64,000 bases of DNA. It comes from Leptothrix sp. (in: b-proteobacteria) (GTDB taxonomy: Bacteria > Pseudomonadota > Gammaproteobacteria > Burkholderiales > Burkholderiaceae_C). Below the pieces are notes generated by a model. The model did not search any database. It had not been told where the DNA came from and worked only from the letters and a program-made list of their open reading frames with translations. Made by a program: the position numbers and the translations under genes. Where the stretch lies: contig PNKV01000005.1 of NCBI GenBank assembly GCA_013822685.1, forward strand, positions 124,001 to 188,000. Direction: 5' to 3'. Below are positions 53,933 through 62,905 of the stretch, one piece after another; position 1 is the stretch's first letter; the number at the start of each line of letters is the position of its first letter.

Positions 53933-54829
53933 ATGAAGATCCCTTTCCTGTTGGCGGCCGTCGCGGCCATGCACTGCCTGCCCTCGTGGGCCGACACCTA
54001 CTCGTTTGCCGCGGTTAAGGACGCAGGGGTCAGTGCCTCGGACGTGCTCCAGGCCCAATACAACTACACAGACGCCGCCTTTTTGAGCAACACCGGCTTG
54101 GCGTTGGCAAGCGGCAATGGCAATGCCGCCAAGGCCCAAACGCTGCTTGGTGTGAACCGGATTGATGTGGCCAACACCGTCCCGGTCGCGGATGAATTCA
54201 TCCGCGAAACCGGCATTGGCGGGCCATTCGCCATCGCCTTGTCTGCCTGGACCGACAACTTTCTGATCACAGGCGGAACAGGTTTGGGCACCGTGAAGAT
54301 CAGCGCCAACGTGACAGGCCGTTTTGGCCAGGGCTTTGGCTCTGGCGGCGGCTACGGCTTGTGGTTGTCGACACCTGAAGAGTTGCAGACTGAGGTGACG
54401 CAGTTCTTGAACTCCGATCCCACGGCCTGGTTGCTGGAGACCATTGACGAGCCGGAAGATGGTGGCGAAACGCTGATGTTGTCTTACCTGGCCAATGTGC
54501 TGAAGCCGGGGCACACCGACCCCGGTCTGTCAGTGGCGCCCGGCAGCCAGTTTGGCGGTGTGTTCACCACCGAAGTCCCGTTCACCTACGGAGAAACGTT
54601 TTCAATCGCGAGCGTTTTGTTTGGCTTTGCCAATGACACCGGCTCTTTGTCGGCAATGAACTCGGCCCACTTTGGCATCTCGGTGCTGGACAACGCGGGC
54701 GCAACCGTGACAACGGGTTCCGGCATGGTGTACGCGGCGGCGGTGCCTGAGCCGCAAACCCAGGCCATGTTGTTGGCTGGCCTGGCGGTGCTGGCGTGCG
54801 CCATGCGGCGCGGCTCTTCCAAGCGGTGA
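53933..54829 (+). CDS. PEP-CTERM sorted protein, second of a tandem pair
   Basis: The 298-residue exported protein has signal MKIPFLLAAVAAMHCLPSWA and a C-terminal VPEPQT, hydrophobic AMLLAGLAVLACAM and RRGSSKR. SAMNSAHFGIS... TTGSGMVYAA parallels the preceding gene. It starts 24 bases after that gene, so they share an operon. Sorting requires an exosortase encoded elsewhere. Confidence 0.82.
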   Translation: MKIPFLLAAVAAMHCLPSWADTYSFAAVKDAGVSASDVLQAQYNYTDAAFLSNTGLALASGNGNAAKAQTLLGVNRIDVANTVPVADEFIRETGIGGPFAIALSAWTDNFLITGGTGLGTVKISANVTGRFGQGFGSGGGYGLWLSTPEELQTEVTQFLNSDPTAWLLETIDEPEDGGETLMLSYLANVLKPGHTDPGLSVAPGSQFGGVFTTEVPFTYGETFSIASVLFGFANDTGSLSAMNSAHFGISVLDNAGATVTTGSGMVYAAAVPEPQTQAMLLAGLAVLACAMRRGSSKR

Positions 54830-54833
54830 GGGT

Positions 54834-55286
54834 TCAAGCCCGCGCTGCCTCGCCTGCAGGGGCGGGCAGGGCCGATGCCGGCAACCCAAACACATGGTCA
54901 AACCCCAAGTTGAACAAGAAGGTGTAGACCATGAAGAACACCATCAGGCCCAAGTCATAAACAAAGGCCTCCCACAGGCTCAGCCCCAGCAGGTGGGCAA
55001 ACAGCGGCACCAGCAGCACCACCAGGCCCAGCTCAAAGCCCAAGGCGTGCGCGGCACGGCGCAGCAGGCTGCGGCCTTTGGTGGGTTGGCGCGCTTCCCA
55101 GTACTCGAAGGCGGAGTTGTAGACCAGGTTCCACACCAGGGCGATGGCGGATGAGGCCACGGCGGCCATGCCGGCATACAGGAACGAATCGCGCGTGGAG
55201 ATGAACCACAGCAGCGCGCTGCTCATGCACACGGCAATCAGCTCGAAAAGTGACACGTAAACCAACTTGCGTTTGAGACCTTGCAT
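54834..55286 (-). CDS. PACE family multidrug efflux transporter
   Basis: The 150-residue membrane protein consists of two tandem bacterial transmembrane pair units, four helices in all. The first unit has the conserved acidic residue in VSLFELIAVCM and VWNLVYNSAFEYWEAR; the second has GFELGLVVLLVPLFAHL and YTFLFNLGFDHVFG. PACE proteins export biocides such as chlorhexidine or polyamines. It is divergent from a LysR regulator, the usual arrangement for this family. Confidence 0.88.
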   Translation of the reverse strand: MQGLKRKLVYVSLFELIAVCMSSALLWFISTRDSFLYAGMAAVASSAIALVWNLVYNSAFEYWEARQPTKGRSLLRRAAHALGFELGLVVLLVPLFAHLLGLSLWEAFVYDLGLMVFFMVYTFLFNLGFDHVFGLPASALPAPAGEAARA

Positions 55287-55300
55287 GCCGTCAATGTATA

Positions 55301-55327
55301 TCTAATTTTCTGAACATAAAAGTTAGA
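55301..55327. promoter_or_regulatory. Candidate LysR operator in the PACE/lysR intergenic region
   Basis: A 27-base imperfect palindrome has outer arms TCTAATTTT and AAAAGTTAGA (one mismatch). It lies in the 73-base AT-rich gap between the divergent PACE and LysR genes. Its position suits control of both promoters by the LysR protein. Confidence 0.45.
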
Positions 55328-55359
55328 ATGTTTCAGATAAATTGATAGATAGGGCGCGC

Positions 55360-56253
55360 ATGAAAACGGGGTTTGACAGTGACAACGTGACGATGTTTCT
55401 GGCGGTGTTGGACCAGGGCTCGTTCTCGGCAGCCGCTCGTGCGCTGGGCCGGGTGCCCTCGGCGGTGAGCATGGCCATCGCCCAGTTGGAGGCCGAACTG
55501 GACCTGGTCTTGTTTGACCGCACGGGCCGCGAGCCCACGGCCACCGCGGCGGCAAAAGCGCTGGAGCCGGGGGCGCGGCAACTGGCGCATCAACTGCGCA
55601 TGCTCCAAGGGCAGGCCTTGTCCCTGCACCAGGGCCTGGAGCGGCGCCTGAGCATGGCCATCGCGCCCGAGTTGTTGACGGCCGCTTGGCAAGCGCCGTT
55701 GACCGTGCTGGCCAGCGAGTTCCCAGCGCTCGAGGTTGAGATCCTGACCGCGCCACAGGCCGACGCCCTGCAGATGCTGCACAGCGGCTGTGTGCAGCTG
55801 GCCCTGGTGTTCGAGCGCACGGCCATCGATGAGAAGGAAGGGTTTCAGGAGTTCAGCAGCGAAACCCTCACCGCCGTGATTGCGCCATCTTTGCTGGCCA
55901 CCCTGGGCCGCAACAAGCGCCTGCGGCCGGCCGATCTGTTGAACCTGCGCCAGGTAGTGGTGGTGGGGCGCGACGAGGAGCAGGTGGACCCGCGCCTGCT
56001 GCTGTCCCGCCAGGTCTGGCGCACTGACAACCCGCAGACGGCGTTGAGCCTCGTGCAGTCCGGCCTGGGCTGGGCTTACCTGCCGCGTTCGCTCACCACA
56101 CCGCACATGGGGCCAGGCTCCTTGGTGGACATTGGTTTTGCCAACATGTCCAACGAGGTGCGGTTGTGGGCCGATGTGGTGTGGATCAAGGAGCGGCCGC
56201 TGGGCTTGGGGGCGCAGCGCTACATTGAGCTGATGGCGCCAGGCTCACTCTAG
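55360..56253 (+). CDS. LysR family transcriptional regulator
   Basis: The 297-residue protein has an N-terminal winged helix-turn-helix (VTMFLAVLDQGSFSAAARAL, then VPSAVSMAIAQLEAELDLVLFDRTGR) and a periplasmic-binding-like effector domain (about residues 90-297). It probably regulates the divergent PACE efflux gene. The ATG at 55360 follows GATAGGG; an in-frame TTG at 55342 is unlikely. Confidence 0.92.
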   Translation: MKTGFDSDNVTMFLAVLDQGSFSAAARALGRVPSAVSMAIAQLEAELDLVLFDRTGREPTATAAAKALEPGARQLAHQLRMLQGQALSLHQGLERRLSMAIAPELLTAAWQAPLTVLASEFPALEVEILTAPQADALQMLHSGCVQLALVFERTAIDEKEGFQEFSSETLTAVIAPSLLATLGRNKRLRPADLLNLRQVVVVGRDEEQVDPRLLLSRQVWRTDNPQTALSLVQSGLGWAYLPRSLTTPHMGPGSLVDIGFANMSNEVRLWADVVWIKERPLGLGAQRYIELMAPGSL

Positions 56254-56277
56254 GCGTTGCTTCAGTATGCGTAGAGT

Positions 56278-57330
56278 TCAGGGAGCTCGCACGGCAACGA
56301 ATCCACCAGCAATGGTTTGGCTGCCATAGCTGCTCAAAACATAAGTGCCAGCGACTTCTGTTCCAGCGGGGCCAAAAAGCTTTCCATTTATCTTGCCGGA
56401 CAAGGCTTGCCCTGCAACATCGCAGGAAAACCGGTTCATTGCTATATCAATGGTGCCAGAGCAACTGATGTCATAGACTGGTGTTTCTGGGTAATTGCGC
56501 AACATGAAACTCGCAATTGCTAATTTTTCGTTGTTGTTGTTGCCCCAATCTCGATTTCTAGTAAGCCATATTTGCACTGTTTTGCTTGAAGTATCTATAT
56601 TGATTTTCGCGCTCATGGTGGCTTGGTTGTACGAGTAGTTATAGCCGTCTCCCAGATAGCCTGGATAAGGGGTGAAATACGATTCCACCACTCCTTGGGC
56701 AATGCCGTTATACTCGCCAGAACTGAGAGCCTGCCTTGCATTTTCAGGCGTCTGATTTCCGAAAATAAAGCTGCCAACCGCTATCTTCTGACCAGACCAG
56801 TAACCCGTTTGCCTATCGCCAACGTACTTCCAATTGCCCGTGCCTGCGTACTTGTATGCAGTGCTGCCAGGAATTTGCAATGCAGCATCAAAATAGTGGC
56901 TGGTGCCCGATGTTGAGATCATGCCGCCAGCTTTGAATTGAAGTGTGGGCACTCCATTGATATCGAGTTCTTTTGACGTGAATGGGATAGGTATCGTGGG
57001 CTGCAGCACAAGAGCAGTCCCGAAAACACCATTACCAATGCTGCCGCTGTTTATTTTAATTGAACTCGGAATCTCGGCAAGGGCGGAGTTTATAGAGAAT
57101 GAAATAGAAGGTGCATCCACGGTATCCATGTGGGTTGAATCTAGAAGTGACACCGCTGTCTGCGTTCCCAGATCAATAGAGAATGACCGTGCCGATTCCT
57201 CTGTATCAACTGAGGGGTCTTCACTTGAAGGCCTTACTGACGGCCTTGGCTCATTGTTAGCCCCTCCGCCTCCACATGCTGTGATAAAAATAGAAATGGC
57301 AACCAACGCCATCATGCTTGTATATTTCAT
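56278..57330 (-). CDS. Surface lipoprotein with TbpB-like barrel domain
   Basis: The 350-residue lipoprotein has signal MKYTSMMALVAISIFITAC (Cys19) followed by GGGG and a Ser/Pro/Asp-rich linker (about 20-50). The C-terminus, SGKINGKLFGPAGTEVAGTYVL followed by GGFVAVR, is the pattern of the transferrin-binding-protein-B/HpuA beta-barrel domain. Such lipoproteins are often displayed on the surface and capture iron carriers or other ligands. No TonB receptor or Slam-type exporter is adjacent, so ligand and route are unknown. The gene is AT-richer than its neighbours, suggesting acquisition. Confidence 0.65.
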   Translation of the reverse strand: MKYTSMMALVAISIFITACGGGGANNEPRPSVRPSSEDPSVDTEESARSFSIDLGTQTAVSLLDSTHMDTVDAPSISFSINSALAEIPSSIKINSGSIGNGVFGTALVLQPTIPIPFTSKELDINGVPTLQFKAGGMISTSGTSHYFDAALQIPGSTAYKYAGTGNWKYVGDRQTGYWSGQKIAVGSFIFGNQTPENARQALSSGEYNGIAQGVVESYFTPYPGYLGDGYNYSYNQATMSAKINIDTSSKTVQIWLTRNRDWGNNNNEKLAIASFMLRNYPETPVYDISCSGTIDIAMNRFSCDVAGQALSGKINGKLFGPAGTEVAGTYVLSSYGSQTIAGGFVAVRAP

Positions 57331-57374
57331 AAGCCTCCCAATATGGATTGTTTTATATCATTTTTAAGCAATTG

Positions 57375-57398
57375 AAAAAACCCCTGATTCCGGGGTTT
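57375..57398 (-). terminator. Terminator after the DUF454 gene
   Basis: On the minus strand AAACCCC (57398-57392) pairs with GGGGTTT (57384-57378) around a 7-base loop, and T residues continue to 57375. It lies about 100 bases past the DUF454 stop codon. Confidence 0.7.
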
Positions 57399-57500
57399 GA
57401 TTTGTCGTGCCGGATCAAGAAACAGGACTTCTCAGCAAGTCGACCGTCATTCGGGCTATGAACAGCGAACCTCTCATTCGCCAAATCAAAGCCAGATTGA

Positions 57501-57914
57501 TCAGCGCTCGTCCGCGATGACGATCGGCGGCGCTGGCCGCATGCACAACCACAGGCCCACCACCAAAAAGGTGCCATACACGCTCCACCGCAGCCAATCA
57601 GGGATGGGCAGGAACCACAGCATCACGGCGCTGCACGACATCATGAAACAGGCCAACCATTTGGCCTTGGTGGGCACGGCGCCGTGTTCACGCCAATGGC
57701 GGATGGGCTGGCCGAAGGTGGGGTGGCTTAGCAAATGCGCCTCAAGCGCCGGCCAACCTTTGCCGGCTGCCCAAGCCGCCGCCAACACGAAAGGCACGGT
57801 GGGCATCACCGGCAGCACTGCGCCAATCACTCCCAGTGCCAGGAAGAGCACCGCCACCCCTCGCCATAACCACCGGCGCGTGTCAGCGAGCAAAGGGATC
57901 TCCAGAAATGGCAT
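57501..57914 (-). CDS. DUF454 (YbaN) family inner membrane protein
   Basis: The 137-residue protein has the DUF454 pattern: VLFLALGVIGAVLPVMPTVPFVLAAAW (first membrane segments), LLSHPTFGQPIRHWREHGAVP in the loop, and two further membrane helices. Function is unknown. Confidence 0.88.
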   Translation of the reverse strand: MPFLEIPLLADTRRWLWRGVAVLFLALGVIGAVLPVMPTVPFVLAAAWAAGKGWPALEAHLLSHPTFGQPIRHWREHGAVPTKAKWLACFMMSCSAVMLWFLPIPDWLRWSVYGTFLVVGLWLCMRPAPPIVIADER

Positions 57915-58128
57915 GCATGGGCAAAGTCTAACCTCGTGTGCTTGGGGCCCTTATTCAAGGGGGAAACGAACAGTGGTGAAGCTGCCGTCCGCTAATAGGC
58001 AGTATTGGCAATAACCATACCCACGTCCGGACTTTTTCATTTGTCACTTTCCTTACAGTTTTGTTAATTTTTACGGTAAACGTTGATTGTTAGATTTTCT
58101 CCGTCCAAACAAACGGCGGAGGATATTC

Positions 58129-58995
58129 ATGATCAAAGAGGAAGAGGAACTGCAGAGCCTGCCGAGGCTGTCGCGAAGACAGTTCACGGCTGCATTGGGC
58201 GCAGCATCGGCGCTGACTGGGGCCCCCGTGGCCTTGGCGCAGACCACCAGCCCGTCCCGGCTGGAACGTCTGAACGCGATGCTCAATTTGTTTGCCAGGG
58301 ACACCTTGGCCGGCGTCAGCTCTTTTGCGGTGCCCGGCTCCGATCTCTACTCACTTTGGCAAGGCCAATCCACTTGGCAGCCGGGTGGCGTCGCCGCTAA
58401 GAACGACGCCTTCCTGGTGTTCATGTTTAACAACTACTTGCCCTTGCCCCCGCCTTTGGGCACCAGCCTGTCGACCTCGTTGGGGGCGCCCTTGCGCGGC
58501 ATCACGGTGCCCCTGCCCGATGGCACGAAGTTGGACGTTGGGTCGGCCGTGACGGAGCTGCTCAATGCCAAGGACAGCTTGCCGCTGGCCACGCTCGTGG
58601 CCCTGCTGCTCAACGCGGTGGCCTTGACCGTGCGGCCATCCAGCATCCTGGGCCCGTTCCTGTCGCCGTTCTCGCGCTTGTCCTGGAAGGACAAGGCGAA
58701 GGTGCTCGAGTTGTTTGAAAACCCCGGCCCCGAAGTGCTGAGTGCCATGGGCAACGTGCCCACTGGGCTGATCAAAACCGTGCTGGCCTACGTGCAGTTG
58801 ATCGCCGTGGGGCTGTTGGCCTTTGCGGGCTTTGGCAGCTACAGCGAATGGGCCAACCTCGACCCCGCGACCCGCCAGTTGAAGTCACGCCCCGTGGGTT
58901 GGACTTTATCCAAGTACCAGCCCGATGGGCCGGTGGAAGGGTGGGATGAATTCCGTGGCTATTACCAAGACAGAAGGAGTGCAAGCGATGCGTGA
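58129..58995 (+). CDS. Tat-exported small subunit of a GMC oxidoreductase
   Basis: The 288-residue protein has a twin-arginine signal (LSRRQFTAALGAASALTGAP, about residues 13-35) that leads to the periplasm. The rest is helical and hydrophobic in places, without a cofactor motif, as in accessory subunits that escort a GMC flavoprotein (gluconate 2-dehydrogenase subunit 3-like arrangement). It overlaps the downstream GMC gene by 8 bases. A GGAGG lies just upstream of the ATG at 58129. The family assignment is by context more than by motif. Confidence 0.6.
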   Translation: MIKEEEELQSLPRLSRRQFTAALGAASALTGAPVALAQTTSPSRLERLNAMLNLFARDTLAGVSSFAVPGSDLYSLWQGQSTWQPGGVAAKNDAFLVFMFNNYLPLPPPLGTSLSTSLGAPLRGITVPLPDGTKLDVGSAVTELLNAKDSLPLATLVALLLNAVALTVRPSSILGPFLSPFSRLSWKDKAKVLELFENPGPEVLSAMGNVPTGLIKTVLAYVQLIAVGLLAFAGFGSYSEWANLDPATRQLKSRPVGWTLSKYQPDGPVEGWDEFRGYYQDRRSASDA

Positions 58996-60763
58996 CGTGA
59001 TCGTGATTGGATCGGGCGGCGGCGGCCCGGTCGTGGCCAAGGAGTTGGCTGCCCGTGGCCTGGACGTGCTGCTGCTGGAAGCCGGCCCCCGCAACGCCAA
59101 GGTCGAAGAGGCCTGGTCGCATTACGAGGACGACCAGAACAACCTGTTCAAGGGCGCTTTGCGTTGGGGCCCCGCGGCCCGTGCCAAGACCAACTGGTTC
59201 CGTGAGACACCTCAGCGCTCGTACATCACCCAGGTGGCGGGCGTGGGCGGCACCACCAACCACTATTTTGGCAACTGCCCCAGGTCAATGCCGGGCGTGT
59301 TCACGGGCTACGAAGGGGCCGACCGTGCGGCTTATGACGTGGCCCATCTGTTCCCTTTCACCTACCGAGAGCTGGTACCTTACTACCAGTGGGTGGAGCA
59401 CACGCTGCCCGTGAAGACGGCGCCCATGGGCACCAAGGAGCAGGTGTTTTTCAGGGGGTGCGAAGGCATTGGCTTGCCGGTGCAGACCACCAAGGACGCC
59501 ACACGGGATGCGTTTCGGCCGCAAGAGAACTCGATCCTGCAGCCGCAGGGCAATGCCGGCCTGACCACGAATGCTGCGCTGCTGCGGTATCCACAGGCGC
59601 AGGGCTGCACCTTCTGTGGCTATTGCTACCAGGGCTGCAAAGAGCCGATCCGGTCGCCAGCCAACCTCAAGGCCAAACGGGCCACTTCGACCAGCTATGT
59701 GCCCATGGCGCTCACGGCCGATTTGTGGATGCCCGGGGGCAAGGCGGTGTCACTCGTGGCCAATGCCTTTGTCACCAAGGTGCTCACCGCCACCGAGTCC
59801 GGCCAGGTGGTGGCCAAGGGGGTGACGTGGCGCGACACGGAAACCGGGCTGAGCTACACGGAGGACGCCAAGGTGGTTGTGATGTCGGCCGGGTGCGTGG
59901 AGGACCCGCGCCTGTGGTTGAACAGCGGCCTGCCCAATCCCAATGGCTGGGTGGGCAAGGGCCTGACGGACCATGCGCTGGATTGGGTGATTGGCGTCAT
60001 GCCTTACGACACCAACTCATCCAAAGGGCCAGCCTCGGCGGCGAGGGCGGATTTCCCGGGCGTGGGTTGCGTGGAGAACGTGGGGCTGCCACCGGCCTTG
60101 CAAGGCCTGACGGCCAGCTTCAGCGACAGCGGCGTGCGGGGCGCCTACAACGTGGGCCGGGGTGAAACCGGGCCGTGGACGGGCCAGACCGGCCGCGCTA
60201 TGGGGCATGAGATCAAGGACCTGCTGTCCAACGTCAACCGCCTGCTCAATGTGCTGGTGTTGACGGACGACGATGTGGAAGCACAGAACCAGGTCTCGTT
60301 GTCGTCCGTCTTCCCGCCGGACGAGCACGGCAAGATCCCCAAGGTCGAGATCCAGAAGCGCCAACGCAGCGCCCGCACCTTGAGCAACCGCCGCAAGCTG
60401 GCCGAGCGTGCCGCGCTGATCCTCAAGGCGGCGGGCGCCACCAAGGTCATCCGGCCTGACTTTCCGCCCTTGCTGCTGCACATGCAGTCGTCCATGCGCA
60501 TGGGATCGGACGCGGCCACATCGGTGCTGGATGCGAATGCGGAGGCGCGGTGGGTGAAGCGCCTGTTTGTGGCCGACAACGCCGCGCTGGCCAATGCCTG
60601 CGGGGGCATGAACCCCACCTTGACCACGCAGGCCTTGGCCACTCGCACGTCGGAGAAGATCTTCCAGCTGTACTTCGGCGGCAGCCCGTGGGTGAGCCGT
60701 GAGGCGCCGTTGTCGTCGGTGGATGACCGCGTGACGCAGGCGGTGGTGCAGCGGGGGCTGTGA
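58988..60763 (+). CDS. GMC family FAD-dependent oxidoreductase with cysteine cluster
   Basis: The 591-residue dehydrogenase starts with the FAD-binding VIVIGSGGGGPVVAKEL and LLLEAGPR, and ends with the GMC C-terminal block MRMGSDAATSVLD ... LFVADNAALANACGGMNPTLT. Mid-protein, GCTFCGYCYQGCKEP has four closely spaced cysteines, a pattern that in related alcohol and sugar dehydrogenases can bind an iron-sulfur cluster. With the Tat subunit it likely works in the periplasm and passes electrons to the respiratory chain. The substrate is unknown. GAAGGAG about ten bases upstream supports the ATG at 58988. Confidence 0.85.
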   Translation: MRDVIVIGSGGGGPVVAKELAARGLDVLLLEAGPRNAKVEEAWSHYEDDQNNLFKGALRWGPAARAKTNWFRETPQRSYITQVAGVGGTTNHYFGNCPRSMPGVFTGYEGADRAAYDVAHLFPFTYRELVPYYQWVEHTLPVKTAPMGTKEQVFFRGCEGIGLPVQTTKDATRDAFRPQENSILQPQGNAGLTTNAALLRYPQAQGCTFCGYCYQGCKEPIRSPANLKAKRATSTSYVPMALTADLWMPGGKAVSLVANAFVTKVLTATESGQVVAKGVTWRDTETGLSYTEDAKVVVMSAGCVEDPRLWLNSGLPNPNGWVGKGLTDHALDWVIGVMPYDTNSSKGPASAARADFPGVGCVENVGLPPALQGLTASFSDSGVRGAYNVGRGETGPWTGQTGRAMGHEIKDLLSNVNRLLNVLVLTDDDVEAQNQVSLSSVFPPDEHGKIPKVEIQKRQRSARTLSNRRKLAERAALILKAAGATKVIRPDFPPLLLHMQSSMRMGSDAATSVLDANAEARWVKRLFVADNAALANACGGMNPTLTTQALATRTSEKIFQLYFGGSPWVSREAPLSSVDDRVTQAVVQRGL

Positions 60764-60781
60764 GAAAGCTAAACTCAAGGC

Positions 60782-61321
60782 ATGTCCTTGTCCCATGCCT
60801 TGCTGACCTCGCTGCTTGAAAAGTCATCGTCGGGCTATGACCTGGCCCGACGATTCGACAAGTCGATCGGATTTTTCTGGCACGCCACGCACCAGCAGAT
60901 CTACCGTGAATTGGCCCGCATGGAAAAGGCCGGCTGGATTGCGTCAGAAGCAGCGCCTGATGGCGGCAAGACCCGCAAACGCATCTACCAGGTGCTGAGC
61001 GATGGCCAGCAGGAGCTGCAACGCTGGGCGCGCGAGCCCGCTCCGCCCATGGACATGCGCGACGAGTTGATGGTGCGCCTGCGTGCCGATGCGGCCGTGG
61101 GGCCCTTGGGGCTGGATGTGGAGCTGGAGCGCCGTTTGGCCCTGCACCAGGCCAAGCTGCAAGCCTACCGGGCCATTGAGCAGCGCGACTTTGGCGCGCA
61201 CAAGCAGCCTTTGTCGCGCGAGGCGCAGATCCAGCATTTGATCCTGAAGACGGGGATCATGTATGAGCAAAGCTGGATCGATTGGTCGCGTGAGGCGATT
61301 GAAGTGCTGCGGCAGGCCTGA
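60782..61321 (+). CDS. PadR family transcriptional regulator
   Basis: The 179-residue regulator has an N-terminal winged helix (LSHALLTSLLEKSSSGYDLARRF, HQQIYRELARMEKAGWI, RKRIYQVLSDGQQEL) and a C-terminal helical dimerisation domain (Vir_act_alpha_C-like). PadR proteins usually repress genes for detoxifying phenolic acids or drugs. It lies 18 bases after the GMC oxidoreductase gene and may control it. Confidence 0.9.
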   Translation: MSLSHALLTSLLEKSSSGYDLARRFDKSIGFFWHATHQQIYRELARMEKAGWIASEAAPDGGKTRKRIYQVLSDGQQELQRWAREPAPPMDMRDELMVRLRADAAVGPLGLDVELERRLALHQAKLQAYRAIEQRDFGAHKQPLSREAQIQHLILKTGIMYEQSWIDWSREAIEVLRQA

Positions 61322-61350
61322 TAAACGGTTACTCATTCGTGGGCCAAACA

Positions 61351-61378
61351 TTGGCCAAACGCGGTCCATGCCTATAAA
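61351..61378 (+). promoter_or_regulatory. Candidate promoter of the polysaccharide locus
   Basis: TTGGCC (61351-61356) and TATAAA (61373-61378) are spaced by 16 bases, 40 bases ahead of the ATG at 61418. GGCCAAAC is repeated twice around the -35. Confidence 0.4.
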
Positions 61379-61417
61379 TTATCTCCATGACCATTTGAAT
61401 GGCTTGGGAGGAGAAAA

Positions 61418-62905
61418 ATGGACCGAGGGATTGATCGGGCGGTGGATGTGCTCATCGTGGGAGCAGGCCCCACGGGCATAGGCGCAAGCTGGCGCATCCA
61501 AGAGTTGCGTGAACTGGGCTTGAATGCCGTGCACGACTGGTTGCTGGTGGAGCAGTGCAGTGCGCCTGGCGGCATGGCCGCATCGTTCCGCGATGCCCAA
61601 GGTTTTACCTGGGATATTGGGGTGCATGTCATCTATTCGCACTACCCGTATTTCAATGAGTTTTTGAAAGAGGTGCTGGGCGAGGGCATCCTTCTGCATC
61701 CCCGCAAAGGCTGGGTCTGGCTCAAGGGAAACTACGTCCCTTTTCCTCTTCAAAATAACTTGCAGCGCTTGCCTGCCGATGATTTGCTGGCATGCGTGGC
61801 CAGCTTTCCGAACGCTGCCGCGGCCAACCCCGCACCTGCCAATTTCTCTCAATGGATCAGTCAGCACTTTGGCACCGGCTTGGCTGATCTGTTCTTTCTG
61901 CCTTATGCCTACAAGATGTGGGCTTACCCGGCCGAGCAGCTGGCCACCACATGGACCGAACGCAAAAGCAGCTCGAAGTACCAGAATGTGCAGCGGACCA
62001 GTTTGCTGCCCTTGGTTGAAAACCTCATCCGCCAGCAAGACACCCCGGGCTGGGATGGGGCCGTTCCTTTTCCTTACCCTGCCAAAGGCGGTGCTGGGGC
62101 GTTGTGGAGCAAGGCCTTTTCGCGCCTGCCCAAGGAGCACGCTCAACTGGGCAAGGGCGTGGTGTCCATCGACACCACCTCCCGAGTGGCCACCTTGTCC
62201 AGCGGTGAGCGGGTGCGCTATGCCAGCCTGTTGAGCAGCATGCCGTTGGATGCTTTCGTGGATCGCCTGGATGAAGGCTTTCGTGCCCGGTTGCCCGCGC
62301 CCGTGTTGAAGCACAGCAGCAGCCACGTCATTGGCGTGGGCGTGCATGGTGCGGTGCCAGAGCATCTGCGCGATAAATTCTGGATCCAGTTTGCGCAACT
62401 CGATCTGCCTTTTTTCCGCATCTCGATCACGTCCAATTACTCGCCTGACAACGTGCCCTCGTCTGGGGATTTCTGGTCATTGATGTGCGAGGTCAGCGAG
62501 TCGCCGCTCAAGCCCGTGAACCATCAAACGGTGGTGCCCGATGTGATCGCGGCGCTGAGGCTCGTGGGCCTGTTGAGCCCAGAGCATGAGATTGCCTCGA
62601 TCTGGCATCGGCCCATCGCTTATGGGTATCCGGTGCCTTGCCTTGAGCGCGATGCTTATCTGGAAGAAGTACAGGCGCTGCTCAAAGAGAACGGCATCTA
62701 CAGCCGCGGGCGCTTCGGGGGCTGGAAATACGAGGTGTCCAACCAGGACAATGCGTTCATGCAGGGCGTGGAGGCCATTGACAACATGGTGTTGGGCACT
62801 GAAGAGTTGACCTACATGCACCCTGAGCTGGTTTGCCGGACGATTGTTGACCGACAGGCCGGCCGCTCGTTTTTGAATCGACACAAAATGGTTCGGCCAG
62901 CATGA
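61418..62905 (+). CDS. UDP-galactopyranose mutase-like FAD protein
   Basis: The 495-residue flavoprotein has an N-terminal dinucleotide fold (VLIVGAGPTGIGASWR) and segments like eukaryotic-type UDP-galactopyranose mutases: GGMAASFRDAQGFTWDIGVHV, PYAYKMWAYPAEQL, and near the C-terminus RGRFGGWKYEVSNQDNAFMQ. It may convert UDP-galactopyranose to the furanose form or act on a related sugar for surface polysaccharide. GGGAGGAG precedes the ATG. It overlaps the sugar transferase gene by 4 bases. Confidence 0.75.
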   Translation: MDRGIDRAVDVLIVGAGPTGIGASWRIQELRELGLNAVHDWLLVEQCSAPGGMAASFRDAQGFTWDIGVHVIYSHYPYFNEFLKEVLGEGILLHPRKGWVWLKGNYVPFPLQNNLQRLPADDLLACVASFPNAAAANPAPANFSQWISQHFGTGLADLFFLPYAYKMWAYPAEQLATTWTERKSSSKYQNVQRTSLLPLVENLIRQQDTPGWDGAVPFPYPAKGGAGALWSKAFSRLPKEHAQLGKGVVSIDTTSRVATLSSGERVRYASLLSSMPLDAFVDRLDEGFRARLPAPVLKHSSSHVIGVGVHGAVPEHLRDKFWIQFAQLDLPFFRISITSNYSPDNVPSSGDFWSLMCEVSESPLKPVNHQTVVPDVIAALRLVGLLSPEHEIASIWHRPIAYGYPVPCLERDAYLEEVQALLKENGIYSRGRFGGWKYEVSNQDNAFMQGVEAIDNMVLGTEELTYMHPELVCRTIVDRQAGRSFLNRHKMVRPA

